Source of the DNA: Sterolibacterium sp964437515
GTDB lineage: Bacteria; Pseudomonadota; Gammaproteobacteria; Burkholderiales; Rhodocyclaceae
Direction of reading: 5' to 3'
Assembly (NCBI GenBank): GCA_964437515.1
Contig: CAYTHB010000002.1
Span: forward strand, 1-64,000
DNA: 64,000 nt
Shown: positions 8,461-16,000 of the stretch, in pieces
Position numbering within the stretch: position 1 is the stretch's first letter
Layout of the letters: every line of letters starts with the position of its first letter
Notes under the pieces: model-generated
Databases searched by the model: none
What the model was told of the DNA's origin: nothing
Seen by the model: the letters and a program-made list of their open reading frames with translations, nothing else
Made by a program: the position numbers and the translations under genes

Positions 8461-8640
8461 CTTACCCACGTTTCTACCCACGTCGCTTTTTGGGCTGGAT
8501 TACCGTCCTGCCAAGACTGCCTTTTGGTGGAATAAATCCTGACCGCTCCGTCACGAGCCTTGGGCGTGTTGTGGAAGAATCCTTTTGTCGAGTAATGCGT
8601 GGCCATGTGGGCCTCCAGAGAGTTCTACATGCCATGAATA
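8461..8640. other. Non-coding junction between tRNA terminator and defence operon
   Basis: No gene is supported here. A 9-bp direct repeat (TACCCACGT, 8462-8470 and 8474-8482) sits at the left edge. The minus strand has a short open frame running back into tRNA-Asp, but its end is antisense tRNA, so I do not call it. The stretch may be degraded integration-site DNA; that is inference. Confidence 0.4.
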
Positions 8641-8669
8641 TTGGATTGTGCCGAACTCCCCGCTACACT
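8641..8669 (+). promoter_or_regulatory. Candidate promoter of the defence operon
   Basis: TTGGAT (8641-8646) and TACACT (8664-8669) are separated by 17 bp. They lie about 40 bp before a small leader ORF and 116 bp before the first methylase gene. This is a consensus match only. Confidence 0.35.
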
Positions 8670-8710
8670 ACCGGACTTCAACGATACAAATGCCATGTAA
8701 AGGGGAAGCA

Positions 8711-8788
8711 ATGGTTACTTGCAGGATCGCCACGTCGAGATTTCGCATTCTTGGCCTGAAAGAGGAACTGCGCGTCGTCACCCCATGA
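8711..8788 (+). CDS. Possible 25-residue leader peptide coupled to the methylase gene
   Basis: ATG 8711 follows a good Shine-Dalgarno sequence (AGGGGA, about 4 bases away). It opens a 25-codon frame beginning M-V-T-C-R-I-A and ending E-L-R-V-V-T-P. Its TGA (8786-8788) overlaps the ATG of the next gene as ATGA. That gene has no clear ribosome-binding site of its own, so translation may reach it through this short frame. I know no family for the peptide; it may serve only for coupling or control. Its existence as a real product is unproven. Confidence 0.35.
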   Translation: MVTCRIATSRFRILGLKEELRVVTP

Positions 8789-9420
8789 GTCTGGTTAAAT
8801 CAAAACAACGTGTCGCCGATCATGGCGAAGTCTTTACTCCCATATGGATGGTTGATGCGATGCTCGACCTCGTCAAAGACGAGTCGGAACGTATCGATTC
8901 CCGTTTTCTGGAACCGGCCTGCGGCAGCGGAAACTTTCTTGTCCGGGTGCTGCAGCGCAAGCTCGCAGCCGTTGAACTCAAATACGGCAAGTCGGACTTC
9001 GAGCGACGGCACTATGCGCTGCTCGCATTGATGTGCATCTATGGCATCGAACTTCTTGCCGACAACATCGCCGAGTGCCGCGCGAACCTGCTCGAAATTT
9101 TTTCCGGCTATCTGGCCATCGAGGAATCAGACAATCTGTACCGGGCTGCTTCGGGCATCCTGTCACGGAATCTCGTGCACGGCGATGCCCTGACGATGCG
9201 CGACAGCGGGGGGCAGCCGATTACCTTTGCGGAATGGGGCTACCTCGGCAAAGGCAAGTTCCAGCGCCGCGATTTCCGCTTCGACGTGCTTACAGGCTCG
9301 TCCGCCTTCAGCGCGGAAGATTCGCTCTTCGCCCACCTCGGCAAGCACGAAATCTTCATGCCGACAAAGACCTGGTCGCCCATGACGGTGGGCGAGCTGG
9401 CTGGACTGGAGGAAAATTGA
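8785..9420 (+). CDS. N-6 DNA methylase-like protein (motif I present, catalytic motif not seen)
   Basis: This 211-residue protein begins S-L-V-K-S-K-Q-R-V-A-D-H-G-E-V-F-T-P, the opening seen in type I/IIG N6-methylases. AdoMet-binding motif I follows as F-L-E-P-A-C-G-S-G-N-F (residues about 41-51). The region L-V-H-G-D-A-L lies where the acidic motif before the catalytic loop is expected. No (N/D/S)PP(Y/F) catalytic motif is visible and the protein stops soon after, so it may be an accessory AdoMet-binding subunit rather than a complete enzyme. The start is ATG 8785, overlapped by the leader frame; a TTG at 8719 would add 22 residues. It heads a run of closely packed defence genes and probably works with the complete methyltransferase at 11290. 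Confidence 0.75.
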   Translation: MSLVKSKQRVADHGEVFTPIWMVDAMLDLVKDESERIDSRFLEPACGSGNFLVRVLQRKLAAVELKYGKSDFERRHYALLALMCIYGIELLADNIAECRANLLEIFSGYLAIEESDNLYRAASGILSRNLVHGDALTMRDSGGQPITFAEWGYLGKGKFQRRDFRFDVLTGSSAFSAEDSLFAHLGKHEIFMPTKTWSPMTVGELAGLEEN

Positions 9421-9422
9421 AC

Positions 9423-10235
9423 ATGGCCAAGATTGATGTTAAAGGCACATCCATTACGGTCTATTCCGAAGGCGACAAGGATTTCATCTCGCTTACGGAC
9501 ATGCTTAAAGCCAAGGACGGGGACTTTTTCATCTCCGACTGGCTGCGTAACCGCAACACCGTGGAATTTATTGGTATCTGGGAGCAGGTTCACAACCCGG
9601 ATTTTAATTATGGCGGATTCGCCGCAATTAAAACGCAGGCGGGGCTCAACAACTACAAGCTCAGCGTCAAGGAATGGGTGGCACAGACCAACGCCATCGG
9701 ACTCATCGCCAAGGCCGGGCGCTACGGCGGCACTTACGCTCACAAGGACATTGCCTTCGAGTTCGGCATGTGGATCAGCGCGGAATTCAAAATTTACCTC
9801 ATCAAGGAATTCCAGCGCCTGAAGGAGACGGAATACCAGCAGCTCGGCTGGGACATCCGCCGCAACCTGGCCAAAATCAACTACCGCATCCACACCGATG
9901 CCATCAAGACTAACCTGATTCCGCCGCAATTGACGCCGCAGCAGATCAACCTTATCTACGCCAGCGAGGCAGACCTGCTCAACATGGCGCTGTTCGGCAA
10001 AACTGCAAAACAATGGCGCGAAGAAAACCCCGGCAACAAGGGCAACATCCGCGACGAAGCCAATGCAGCGCAACTGGTGTGCCTCGCCAACCTGGAAACA
10101 CTGAACGCCCATTTCATCCATCAGGGGCTGGTGCAGACCGAACGGCTGAAACTACTAAACCAAACCGCCATCCAGCAAATGAAACTGTTGCTGGCGGATG
10201 TGGGTGCACGGCGACTGGAGGGAAAGCAGCCATGA
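9423..10235 (+). CDS. KilA-N domain DNA-binding protein
   Basis: This is a 270-residue protein with an N-terminal KilA-N domain (about 1-125). Recognisable segments are the opening I-T-V-Y-S-E-G-D-K-D-F-I-S-L-T-D-M, W-L-R-N-R-N-T-V-E-F and R-Y-G-G-T-Y-A-H-K-D-I-A. KilA-N is a DNA-binding module common in phage and mobile-element proteins. The helical C-terminal part (from about 140) resembles the region that follows KilA-N in proteins found inside restriction-modification operons. It follows the methylase-like gene by 2 bp, with GGAGG upstream of ATG 9423, and overlaps the next gene by 4 bp (ATGA). Its function in the operon is unknown; DNA binding or regulation is the likely role. Confidence 0.85.
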   Translation: MAKIDVKGTSITVYSEGDKDFISLTDMLKAKDGDFFISDWLRNRNTVEFIGIWEQVHNPDFNYGGFAAIKTQAGLNNYKLSVKEWVAQTNAIGLIAKAGRYGGTYAHKDIAFEFGMWISAEFKIYLIKEFQRLKETEYQQLGWDIRRNLAKINYRIHTDAIKTNLIPPQLTPQQINLIYASEADLLNMALFGKTAKQWREENPGNKGNIRDEANAAQLVCLANLETLNAHFIHQGLVQTERLKLLNQTAIQQMKLLLADVGARRLEGKQP

Positions 10236-11293
10236 GCGACAAGCCAGTGCGCTTGACTACACCGCCCGAAGGTTACGCCGACTGGTTGTCCGACCTGAAG
10301 GCACGCATTCACAGTGCACAACAGCGGGCTACGCTGGCGGTGAACCGCCAGCTGGTGTTGCTCTACTGGCAGATCGGCCGCGACATTTTGGCGCGGCAGG
10401 CCGAGCAAGGCTGGGGCGCGAAGGTGATCGAAAGGCTGGCGCAGGATTTGCGCACAGCCTTTCCTGACATGAAGGGTTTCTCCCGTGCCAACCTGATGTA
10501 CATGCGCGCTTTTGCCGAAGCGTGGCCGGATGCCGAAATTGTCCAACAGGCTGTTGGACAATTGCCCTGGGGACACAATCTGGTGCTGCTCACCCGTCTG
10601 AAAGATGCGCAACAACGGCTGGCTTACGCCCAGAGCGCCATCGAGCACGGCTGGTCGCGCAACGTGCTGAACATCCATATCGAAACCTGCCGCCTGGAGC
10701 GCACCGGCCAGGCTGTCACCAACTTCAACGCCAGTCTGCCCAAGCCGATGTCCGATCTTGCGCGCGAGTCGTTGAAGGACCCCTACCGTTTTGATTTCCT
10801 CGGCCTGACGGACGAGGCGCAGGAACGCGAGATCGAACACGCCCTGGTAAAGCACGTCACCGACTTCCTGCTGGAGCTGGGCGCAGGCTTTGCCTTCGTC
10901 GGCCGGCAGGTGCTGCTGGATGTGGGCGGCGACGAGTTTTTCATCGACCTGCTGTTCTACCACCTCAAGCTGCGCTGCTATGTGGTGATCGAACTCAAGG
11001 GCGGCAAGTTCAAACCCGAGCATCTTGGGCAGTTGAGCTTTTATCTCACTGCCGTCGATGCACAGATCAAGCACCCGCAGGACGGCCCCACCATCGGCCT
11101 GCTGTTGTGCAAAAGCAAAAACAAGGTGGTGGCCGAATATGCGTTGCGTAATAACGCCCAGCCCATCGGCGTATCCGAATATCAGCTGGTGGAATCCTTA
11201 CCGCCAGAGCTACAAACCAGCCTGCCCAGCATCGAACAGATCGAGCGCGAGCTGGCCGGTGATGACCACCGAAGTGGCGAGGACGAATCATGA
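10232..11293 (+). CDS. PDDEXK nuclease of the DUF1016/YhcG family
   Basis: The 353-residue protein has an N-terminal DUF1016_N helical domain (about 15-170) with the family segments L-L-Y-W-Q-I-G-R and L-P-W-G-H-N-L-V-L-L. A C-terminal PDDEXK-type nuclease domain follows. Catalytic residues match the fold: Asp239 in F-F-I-D-L-L-F-Y-H, and Glu254/Lys256 in V-V-I-E-L-K-G-G-K-F-K-P. Relatives are often found within type I restriction operons and phage-defence loci. ATG 10232 overlaps the KilA-N stop, has GGAGG upstream and fits the usual length. The stop overlaps the following methyltransferase start (ATGA at 11290). Confidence 0.9.
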   Translation: MSDKPVRLTTPPEGYADWLSDLKARIHSAQQRATLAVNRQLVLLYWQIGRDILARQAEQGWGAKVIERLAQDLRTAFPDMKGFSRANLMYMRAFAEAWPDAEIVQQAVGQLPWGHNLVLLTRLKDAQQRLAYAQSAIEHGWSRNVLNIHIETCRLERTGQAVTNFNASLPKPMSDLARESLKDPYRFDFLGLTDEAQEREIEHALVKHVTDFLLELGAGFAFVGRQVLLDVGGDEFFIDLLFYHLKLRCYVVIELKGGKFKPEHLGQLSFYLTAVDAQIKHPQDGPTIGLLLCKSKNKVVAEYALRNNAQPIGVSEYQLVESLPPELQTSLPSIEQIERELAGDDHRSGEDES

Positions 11294-12870
11294 TGCAAGC
11301 CAGCTTCACCCTGCGCGGCCGCAATCCGGATGTGCTGACCTGCATCGCCAACCTGTCCAACGACGAAGTGTTTACGCCACCCGAGTTCGCCAACCGGATG
11401 CTGGACACCTTGGCCGAAGCTTGGGCGGCCAGCCATAACGGGGCGAATATCTGGGCGGACAAGAAGGTGCGCTTCCTCGACCCCTGCGCCAAGTCCGGCG
11501 TGTTCCTGCGCGAGATCACCAGCCGCCTCACCAAAGGGCTGGCGGACGAAATGCCGAACCTCGAAAAACGCGTCAATCACATTTTGACCCGGCAAGTGTT
11601 CGGCATCGGCATCACCCACCTCACCAGCCTGCTGGCGCGGCGCAGCGTGTATTGCTCGAAGCACGCCAATGGGCCGCATTCCGTCGCCAAGTCGTTCACC
11701 AGCGATGCGGGCAATATCTGGTTTGAGCGCACCGAGCATAAGTGGGTGAATGGAAAATGCTCACTTTGTGGTGCAGGTCAGGCGACCTACGACCGGGGTA
11801 AGGAGCTGGAAACCCATGCCTACGCGTTCATTCACACTGACAACATCAAGGCTTGGATCGCCGAACTGTTTGGAGACAACATGCAATTCGATGTGATTAT
11901 TGGGAATCCTCCGTATCAACTTGGCTCGGACGGTGGTACGCGCGATGTGCCGATCTACCAGCATTTCGTTGAACAGGCGAAAAAGCTCGAACCACGCTAT
12001 CTCGCCATGATTATTCCTTCGCGCTGGATGGCTTCCGGTCTTGGCCTCAGTGAGTTCCGGCAGACAATGCTCGGGGATCGGAGGATGCGCGAGCTTGTCG
12101 ATTATCCGGCGGCCAACGACGTGTTTCCGGGGGTTGAGGTCAAGGCCGGTGTTTGCTATTTCTTGTGGGATGCGGCGCACAACGGTGATTGCAATGTAAC
12201 GACCAGCCGGAGCGGGGAAATTGTTGGGCCGATGGCGCGTAATCTTGGCGAGTACGACGTGTTTGTGCGCGATGGGCGCGCCATGTCGATTCTGCGAAAA
12301 GTGCAGAAGCAGTCTGAACCGTCCATCAACACCATCCTCGCCCGCGACAAGGAATTTGGCTGGACATCGAATTTCGACGGCTTTCACGAAAAGGAACGCG
12401 CTGGGGATTTGCCGCTCTACTACATCCGCACGATGAAACGCAGTGTGGGCTACATTGCACGTAAGGAAGTAACCAAGAGTGCGCATCTCATCGATACATG
12501 GAAAGTTCTAGTTCCTCAGGCATTCAATGGTGGCGATGCGCTGCCGCATCAGATTCTGGGGAGACCGTTGATTGCACCATCGCCATCCGTTTGCACGCAA
12601 TCGTTCCTGTTCTTTTCCGTTGAATCGGAGAAGGCGGCCAAGAGCCTCCAGTCGTATTACACCACTCGCTTCTTTCGTTTCCTGGTTTCGTTACGCAAGA
12701 TCACTCAGCATGCAACGCACTCAACTTACACTTGGGTGCCGATCCAGAAATGGAACTGCACCTGGACGGATGAAGCGCTCTATGAGAAATACGGCATCAC
12801 CAAGCAGGAGCAGGCGTACATCGAATCCCAAGTCAGGGTGATGAGTCTCGACAATGATGCAGACGAGTAA
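11290..12870 (+). CDS. Eco57I-like adenine-N6 DNA methyltransferase
   Basis: This 526-residue enzyme carries both N6-methyltransferase signatures: motif I as F-L-D-P-C-A-K-S-G-V-F-L (about 62-73) and the catalytic motif IV as I-G-N-P-P-Y-Q (Asn206-Tyr209). A Cys pair in G-K-C-S-L-C-G precedes Y-D-R-G-K-E-L-E-T-H-A-Y, typical of the Eco57I-like branch. The C-terminal half probably holds the target-recognition region, since no separate HsdS subunit is seen in the operon. The 3' end runs through a short frame at 12857-12922 and then the winged-helix gene. It probably supplies the protective methylation for the nuclease-helicase at 13245. Confidence 0.9.
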   Translation: MMQASFTLRGRNPDVLTCIANLSNDEVFTPPEFANRMLDTLAEAWAASHNGANIWADKKVRFLDPCAKSGVFLREITSRLTKGLADEMPNLEKRVNHILTRQVFGIGITHLTSLLARRSVYCSKHANGPHSVAKSFTSDAGNIWFERTEHKWVNGKCSLCGAGQATYDRGKELETHAYAFIHTDNIKAWIAELFGDNMQFDVIIGNPPYQLGSDGGTRDVPIYQHFVEQAKKLEPRYLAMIIPSRWMASGLGLSEFRQTMLGDRRMRELVDYPAANDVFPGVEVKAGVCYFLWDAAHNGDCNVTTSRSGEIVGPMARNLGEYDVFVRDGRAMSILRKVQKQSEPSINTILARDKEFGWTSNFDGFHEKERAGDLPLYYIRTMKRSVGYIARKEVTKSAHLIDTWKVLVPQAFNGGDALPHQILGRPLIAPSPSVCTQSFLFFSVESEKAAKSLQSYYTTRFFRFLVSLRKITQHATHSTYTWVPIQKWNCTWTDEALYEKYGITKQEQAYIESQVRVMSLDNDADE

Positions 12871-12922
12871 ACCCACCATCGACGAAATCCTCACACCCAG
12901 GCCGGAAGGAAAAACGCCGTGA
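12857..12922 (+). CDS. 21-residue mini-ORF duplicating the helicase N-terminus
   Basis: The frame opens at ATG 12857 inside the end of the methyltransferase gene and reads M-Q-T-S-K-P-T-I-D-E-I-L-T-P-R-P-E-G-K-T-P before TGA. Its centre matches the helicase N-terminus (S-K-T-I-D-E-I-L-A-P-R-P-E-A) at both protein and DNA level. Its stop overlaps the GTG start of the next gene (GTGA, 12919-12922). It may be a remnant of the original helicase start, displaced when the winged-helix gene arrived, or a retained docking peptide. Translation is unproven and its own ribosome-binding site is weak. Confidence 0.4.
   Translation: MQTSKPTIDEILTPRPEGKTP
12875..12908 (+). repeat. 34-bp direct repeat, left copy
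   Basis: This copy is identical to 13254-13287 at 32 of 34 positions (CT/TC-type differences at two adjacent sites). It runs from ACCATCGACG to GGCCGGAAG. The two copies flank the winged-helix gene. Confidence 0.9.
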
Positions 12923-13248
12923 CCCCGCTTGATCCGTTCTACACCGATTCTCCGGCCTGGCACGAGCAGATCGACGCGATCACCAATTCGCTCTACAAGT
13001 TTATCGATGTGGCAACGCAGACGGTGGCAGATGTCGGTGTAAATGTCCCTGTAAATAAAGTTTCCGGCAAGATTCTGATTCTGCTGCGAGCGAATCCCAA
13101 AGCCACGGCGGAAAAGATGGCGAGCGTCTTGGGCGTCACCGACAAAACCATCAAGCGCCATCTCAAAGCTCTGCGCGAACAAGGTCGAATCCGGCGGGTG
13201 GGTTCGGATAAAACCGGCCACTGGGAAATCATCGAGGAGATGTCATGA
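12919..13248 (+). CDS. Small winged-helix DNA-binding protein
   Basis: The 109-residue protein has a helical N-terminal half (residues 1-45) and a C-terminal winged helix-turn-helix: K-I-L-I-L-L-R-A-N-P-K-A-T-A-E-K-M, then the recognition-helix-like V-T-D-K-T-I-K-R-H-L-K, then R-R-V-G-S-D. This module often ends Fic or AAA-type proteins, and here it stands alone. GTG 12919 has a good GGAAGGA sequence before it, and the stop overlaps the helicase start (ATGA at 13245). It is bounded by the 34-bp direct repeats, suggesting it entered the operon by a duplication or insertion event. A role as regulator of the restriction genes is plausible but inferred. Confidence 0.75.
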   Translation: MTPLDPFYTDSPAWHEQIDAITNSLYKFIDVATQTVADVGVNVPVNKVSGKILILLRANPKATAEKMASVLGVTDKTIKRHLKALREQGRIRRVGSDKTGHWEIIEEMS

Positions 13249-15788
13249 GTAAAACCATCGACGAAATCCTTGCACCCAGGCCGGAAGCGCGACCGCGCAT
13301 CTACGCCTATTCGATTGCCGACACGGCGCACCAGGGGCAGCTCAAGGTAGGCCAGACCACGCGCGACGTGAAACAGCGCATCAGTGAGCAGCTCAAGACC
13401 GCCGCCATCAAGAACTACAAGATCGAACTGGACGAGTCCGCCGAGCGCGAGGACGGCAGTCTTTTCAGCGACCATGAGGTGCGCGCGGCGCTGGTCAGAA
13501 AAGGCTTTGAGAACACCGAGCTGGAGTGGATGCGCTGTTCGCTCAAGGAAGTGAAAACCGTGCTGACCGAGCTGCGCACCGGCCAGCGGTTCGCGGGGAC
13601 GCATCACGAAACCTTCCCGATGCGCCGCGAGCAGGCCGATGCCGTGGACAAGACGTTCGACTACTACCAATCGATCTGGGCCGAGAACAAGAACGCCGCG
13701 CCGCGTTTTTTGTGGAACGCGAAGATGCGCTTCGGCAAGACCTTCACCACCTATCAGTTGGCGAAGAAGCTGGCAGCGCGTCGCGTGCTGGTCGTCACTT
13801 TCAAACCTGCCGTCGAGGATGCCTGGCAGACCGATCTTGAGAGTCATGTGGATTTCGATGGCTGGCAGTACCTGTCACGCTCGTCCGGCAGCGACCCGAC
13901 GCAGATCGACCGAAAAAAGCCGGTGGTCTATTTTGGCTCGTTTCAGGATTTGCTGGGCCGCGATGCAGTTGGAAATATCAAGCCAAAAAACGAATGGCTG
14001 CATACGGTGAATTGGGACTTGGTGGTGTTCGACGAGTATCACTTCGGGGCTTGGCGCGAGACGGCAAAGGAATTGTTTGAGGGGGAAGAAGACCATATCG
14101 TGCGCTCGGAGGATCAACTCGATGACGCCAAACGACTGAAGGAGAGAATTGCCGATTTGCAGGAGCCCTTGGAGCAGGAAACCGAGTTTCTGCCGATCAC
14201 CACCCGTGCTTATCTCTACCTCTCGGGCACGCCGTTCAAGGCGCTGGCGACGGGTGAGTTTATCGAAGAGCAGATTTTCAACTGGACTTACACGGATGAG
14301 CAGCGCGCCAAGGAAGCCTTTGCGGTTGAAAATCCTGGCGAGCGCAACCCTTACGCGGCGCTGCCACAAATGCGCTTGCTGACTTATCAGATGCCGGATG
14401 AGCTGGTGGCTATCGCCAGCGCCGGGGAATTCGACGAGTTCGATCTCAACGCCTTCTTCGAGGCATCGGGCGCGGGCAAGGCAGCAAAGTTCAAGCACAA
14501 GAGTGATGTGCAGAAATGGCTGGACATCATTCGTGGCGGCTATACGGCCAAATCGGTGGAGCATTTGAAGACGGGCACGCGGCCGCCGTTTCCGTATTCC
14601 GATGTGCGTCTGCTGCCTTACTTGCAACACTCGTTCTGGTTCCTGCCCAATGTGGCAGCTTGCCAGGCGATGGCCAACCTGCTGGCGGAAAAGCACAACA
14701 CCTTCTGGCATGACTACGCTGTGCTGGTTGCGGCGGGCGCTCAAGCGGGTATCGGGCTGGATGCATTGCCGCCGGTGCGCCACGCCATCGGCAGCGGGTT
14801 TGCGACCAAGACCATCACGTTGTCGTGCGGCAAGCTGACCACGGGTGTCACCGTGGCGCAGTGGTCGTCCATGCTGATGCTGCGTAACCTCAAGTCGCCC
14901 GAGACCTACTTCCAGGCAGCGTTCCGCGTGCAATCGCCGTGGTCGATCAAGAATCCGAACGGTGACAACCCACACGAGGAGGAAATCCTCAAGCCGGTCT
15001 GCTTCGTGTTCGATTTCGCGCCGACGCGCGCGTTGCGGCAGCTTTCCGAGTACGGCATCGGTCTGTCGCCCAATGAACCGAACCCGGAAAACGCGGTGAA
15101 GGAACTGGTGTCCTTCCTGCCCGTGCTGGCTTACGACGGCGCGAACATGACGCAGATCGACGCGGGCGGAATTCTCGACATCGCGATGGCGGGCACCTCG
15201 GCCACGCTGCTGGCGCGCAAGTGGGAGAGCGCGCTGCTGGTGAACGTGGATAACGACACGCTGCGGCGCGTCATGGACAATCCCGATGCCATGGCTGCCG
15301 TGGAGCGCATCGAGGGCTGGCGTGCGCTCGGCGACAGCATCATCGAGACCATCATCAACAAGAGCGAGAAGGTCAAGGAACTCAAGAACAAGGCGAAGAA
15401 CAAGGCACTGACGGAGAAGCAGAAGAAGCAGCTCACCGACGAGGAGAAGGAGTACAAGTCCAAGCGCAAACTGGTGCAGGAAAAACTGATCAAGTTCGCT
15501 ACCCGCATCCCGGCCTTCATGTACCTCACAGACTTCCGCGAGAACACGCTGCAGGATGTGATCACCAAACTGGAGCCGGATTTGTTTCTCGCGGTTACCG
15601 GCTTGACGGTGCAGGATTTCCATCTGCTTGTCCGCCTCAAGGTGTTCAACACCGAGCAGATGAACCAGGCCGTTTTTGCATTCCGTCGCTATGAAGATGC
15701 GTCGCTTCGTTACACCGGTATCGAAAGTCACGAGGGTCTGGCGCACTACGGACTTTATGACACGGTGGTCGCGCGGGAAGAACAGTAA
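13245..15788 (+). CDS. T5orf172 (GIY-YIG-like) nuclease fused to DEAD-like restriction helicase
   Basis: This 847-residue protein looks like the restriction subunit. Residues about 18-115 form a T5orf172/GIY-YIG-type domain (R-I-Y-A-Y-S, then L-K-V-G-Q-T-T-R-D-V-K-Q-R-I). A superfamily-2 helicase core follows, with a Walker A-like A-K-M-R-F-G-K-T-F (159-167), DEYH box (Asp263) and S-G-T-P motif III (about 328). Helicase-C motifs include C-G-K-L-T-T-G-V-T-V and Y-F-Q-A-A-F-R-V-Q-S. A Lys/Glu-rich probable coiled coil spans about 700-745. In this arrangement the GIY-YIG domain would cut and the helicase would translocate; both are inferences from domains. The start has GAGGAG upstream. It ends the tightly overlapped part of the operon. 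Confidence 0.88.
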   Translation: MSKTIDEILAPRPEARPRIYAYSIADTAHQGQLKVGQTTRDVKQRISEQLKTAAIKNYKIELDESAEREDGSLFSDHEVRAALVRKGFENTELEWMRCSLKEVKTVLTELRTGQRFAGTHHETFPMRREQADAVDKTFDYYQSIWAENKNAAPRFLWNAKMRFGKTFTTYQLAKKLAARRVLVVTFKPAVEDAWQTDLESHVDFDGWQYLSRSSGSDPTQIDRKKPVVYFGSFQDLLGRDAVGNIKPKNEWLHTVNWDLVVFDEYHFGAWRETAKELFEGEEDHIVRSEDQLDDAKRLKERIADLQEPLEQETEFLPITTRAYLYLSGTPFKALATGEFIEEQIFNWTYTDEQRAKEAFAVENPGERNPYAALPQMRLLTYQMPDELVAIASAGEFDEFDLNAFFEASGAGKAAKFKHKSDVQKWLDIIRGGYTAKSVEHLKTGTRPPFPYSDVRLLPYLQHSFWFLPNVAACQAMANLLAEKHNTFWHDYAVLVAAGAQAGIGLDALPPVRHAIGSGFATKTITLSCGKLTTGVTVAQWSSMLMLRNLKSPETYFQAAFRVQSPWSIKNPNGDNPHEEEILKPVCFVFDFAPTRALRQLSEYGIGLSPNEPNPENAVKELVSFLPVLAYDGANMTQIDAGGILDIAMAGTSATLLARKWESALLVNVDNDTLRRVMDNPDAMAAVERIEGWRALGDSIIETIINKSEKVKELKNKAKNKALTEKQKKQLTDEEKEYKSKRKLVQEKLIKFATRIPAFMYLTDFRENTLQDVITKLEPDLFLAVTGLTVQDFHLLVRLKVFNTEQMNQAVFAFRRYEDASLRYTGIESHEGLAHYGLYDTVVAREEQ
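13254..13287 (+). repeat. 34-bp direct repeat, right copy
   Basis: This is the second copy of the repeat at 12875-12908. It encodes the conserved start of the helicase (T-I-D-E-I-L-A-P-R-P-E). Confidence 0.9.
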
Positions 15789-15949
15789 CGCAGCGTGTAA
15801 AAAGTCGGCGCTGGCAGCAACCGAAGGAAGCGCAGAGCAAGGCGGTAAAGGAACGCGTGAAGCCGTGGTGCGGGGCTTGCGGGGGCTGTTGTAAGCACTT
15901 TGACGGAGTGATCAGGGGTTTCTCTGGCGCTTCCATTCCCCACTTGTTA

Positions 15950-16000
15950 TTTTCCGGAAAACAGGCGTATTCTTCTGAAAAAATACGTTCTGGTACGTTA
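15950..16000 (+). promoter_or_regulatory. Candidate operator/promoter region of the abiE pair
   Basis: A perfect palindrome TTTTCCGGAAAA (15950-15961) is followed by an inverted pair CGTATT...AATACG and by a direct repeat TACGTT...TACGTT ending at the start codon. AbiEi-type antitoxins repress their own operons at inverted repeats, so this is a reasonable operator candidate. The rest of the gap after the helicase gene (15789-15949) shows no gene I can support. Confidence 0.4.

Noticed and set aside
8322..8606. Minus-strand open frame of 94 codons across tRNA-Asp
   Set aside because: Its C-terminal third is antisense tRNA-Asp and its middle is the terminator. Such frames over tRNA-Asp are a common artefact.
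8340..8759. Plus-strand open frame of 139 codons starting in tRNA-Asp
   Set aside because: It starts within the tRNA and runs through the terminator, with no ribosome-binding site and no recognisable protein.
13875..15746. 623-codon minus-strand open frame opposite the helicase gene
   Set aside because: It is a shadow of the GC-rich coding strand; the helicase motifs on the plus strand are complete and the minus product shows no domain.
8785..15788. HsdS specificity subunit in the restriction operon
   Set aside because: No protein with paired target-recognition domains is present; KilA-N and DUF1016 proteins occupy the positions between the methylase genes.
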